From contig DAICZI010000115.1 of NCBI GenBank assembly GCA_027311205.1, positions 1 through 6,129 on the forward strand: 6,129 nt of DNA, read 5' to 3'. A program made the translations under genes and the position numbers. Source of the DNA: Beijerinckiaceae bacterium (lineage in GTDB: Bacteria > Pseudomonadota > Alphaproteobacteria > Rhizobiales > Beijerinckiaceae). The notes under the pieces are model-generated. The model had not been told where the DNA came from and did no database searches. It worked only from the letters and a program-made list of their open reading frames with translations. Below are positions 5,693-6,129 of the stretch, piece by piece. The first letter of the stretch is position 1; each line of letters begins with the position of its first letter.

Positions 5693-6129
5693 ATGAAAGT
5701 CGCATTGATCCAGATGAATTCCGGCCCGGACAAGGCCGCCAATCTCGCCGCTGCGGCGCGCATGATTGACCAGGCGGTAGCCGACGAGCGACCGGACTGG
5801 ATCGGCCTGCCCGAAGTGTTTGACGCCATGGGCGGCACGCGCGCCGATAAATTCGCCGCCGCCGAAACCCTGCCTGGTGGCCCGGCCTACAGCATGCTGC
5901 AAGGCCTGGCCCGCCACCATGGCGTTTACATCCACGGGGGCTCGATTTTGGAGCGCGGCGCTTCGGGGGAGCGTTTGCACAACACCACGCTGGTGTTTGA
6001 TCGCACTGGCGCTGAAATCGCCCGCTATCGCAAAATCCATATGTTTGACATCACCACGCCCGACGGACAGGCCTACAAGGAAAGTGCCACCTTTGCGCCC
6101 GGCGAGGCGCTCGCCACCTACCGCTGCGG
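5693..6129 (+). CDS. Carbon-nitrogen hydrolase (nitrilase superfamily, Nit1/Nit2-like), 5' part only
   Basis: The frame is open from ATG 5693 to the window edge: 145 codons plus two bases, roughly half of a normal 270-290 residue protein. MKVALIQMNSG is the typical first strand. LPEVF supplies the first catalytic residue, E41, and RYRKIHMFD supplies the lysine, K114; YKES with E130 fits the usual pattern before the Cys-bearing part. The nucleophilic cysteine should lie just beyond the edge. KIHMFD and the following Tyr-Lys-Glu-Ser are characteristic of the Nit branch, whose members hydrolyse omega-amides, including deaminated glutathione made by transaminase side reactions, in the cytoplasm. 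This branch is the most likely assignment, but the substrate is unproven. The ribosome binding site is weak (GGA at 5686-5688). No promoter is evident in the 33-bp gap after the SDR gene, which suggests read-through transcription. Confidence 0.9.
   Translation, partial: MKVALIQMNSGPDKAANLAAAARMIDQAVADERPDWIGLPEVFDAMGGTRADKFAAAETLPGGPAYSMLQGLARHHGVYIHGGSILERGASGERLHNTTLVFDRTGAEIARYRKIHMFDITTPDGQAYKESATFAPGEALATYRC

Noticed and set aside
5300..6040. 246-residue minus-strand frame
   Set aside because: It is antisense to the catalytic half of the SDR and the start of the hydrolase, both with unmistakable family motifs.

Overview
The window looks like an ordinary chromosomal segment of an alphaproteobacterium, probably of the Rhizobiales/Hyphomicrobiales group. 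The basis is high GC coding sequence, a 44-residue lysine-rich small protein of a type I associate with that group, a membrane-anchored coiled-coil protein of similar distribution, and the style of the PurU, MepA and nitrilase-family proteins. The assignment is by recognition, not by search. I see no phage, transposon, CRISPR array, tRNA or rRNA.

Layout from left to right. Positions 1-248 hold an intrinsic-terminator-like hairpin (74-115), presumably ending a gene outside the window, and short direct repeats. A small basic protein follows at 249-383 (+). A promoter-like element at 538-566 precedes a 400-residue protein with one N-terminal membrane helix and a very long coiled coil (598-1800, +). 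This gene converges, with a 12-bp gap, on mepA (1813-2709, -), a zinc murein endopeptidase with all its zinc and catalytic residues and the six-cysteine pattern. Divergent from mepA is a secreted YkuD-type L,D-transpeptidase (2919-3767, +) with a 138-residue Arg/Tyr/His-rich tail. purU (3842-4696, -), formyltetrahydrofolate deformylase, converges on it. Divergent from purU across 150 bp is an SDR oxidoreductase resembling glucose 1-dehydrogenase (4847-5659, +). After 33 bp comes the 5' part of a carbon-nitrogen hydrolase (5693 onward, +), which runs off the right edge.

How the genes relate. MepA and the L,D-transpeptidase form a divergent cell-wall pair: one enzyme class makes 3-3 cross-links and the other can cut them, and both promoters lie in the same 209-bp gap. 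purU and the SDR share a gap holding several TGGAA half-sites, divergent GGAAC boxes and a 9-bp direct repeat, which suggests regulation of one or both. The SDR and hydrolase may be co-transcribed.

I found no convincing new multi-gene system. The points most worth a second look are the unusual basic tail on the L,D-transpeptidase, the Thr replacing the catalytic-tetrad Asn in the SDR, the structured purU/SDR intergenic region, and the large unassigned coiled-coil membrane protein.
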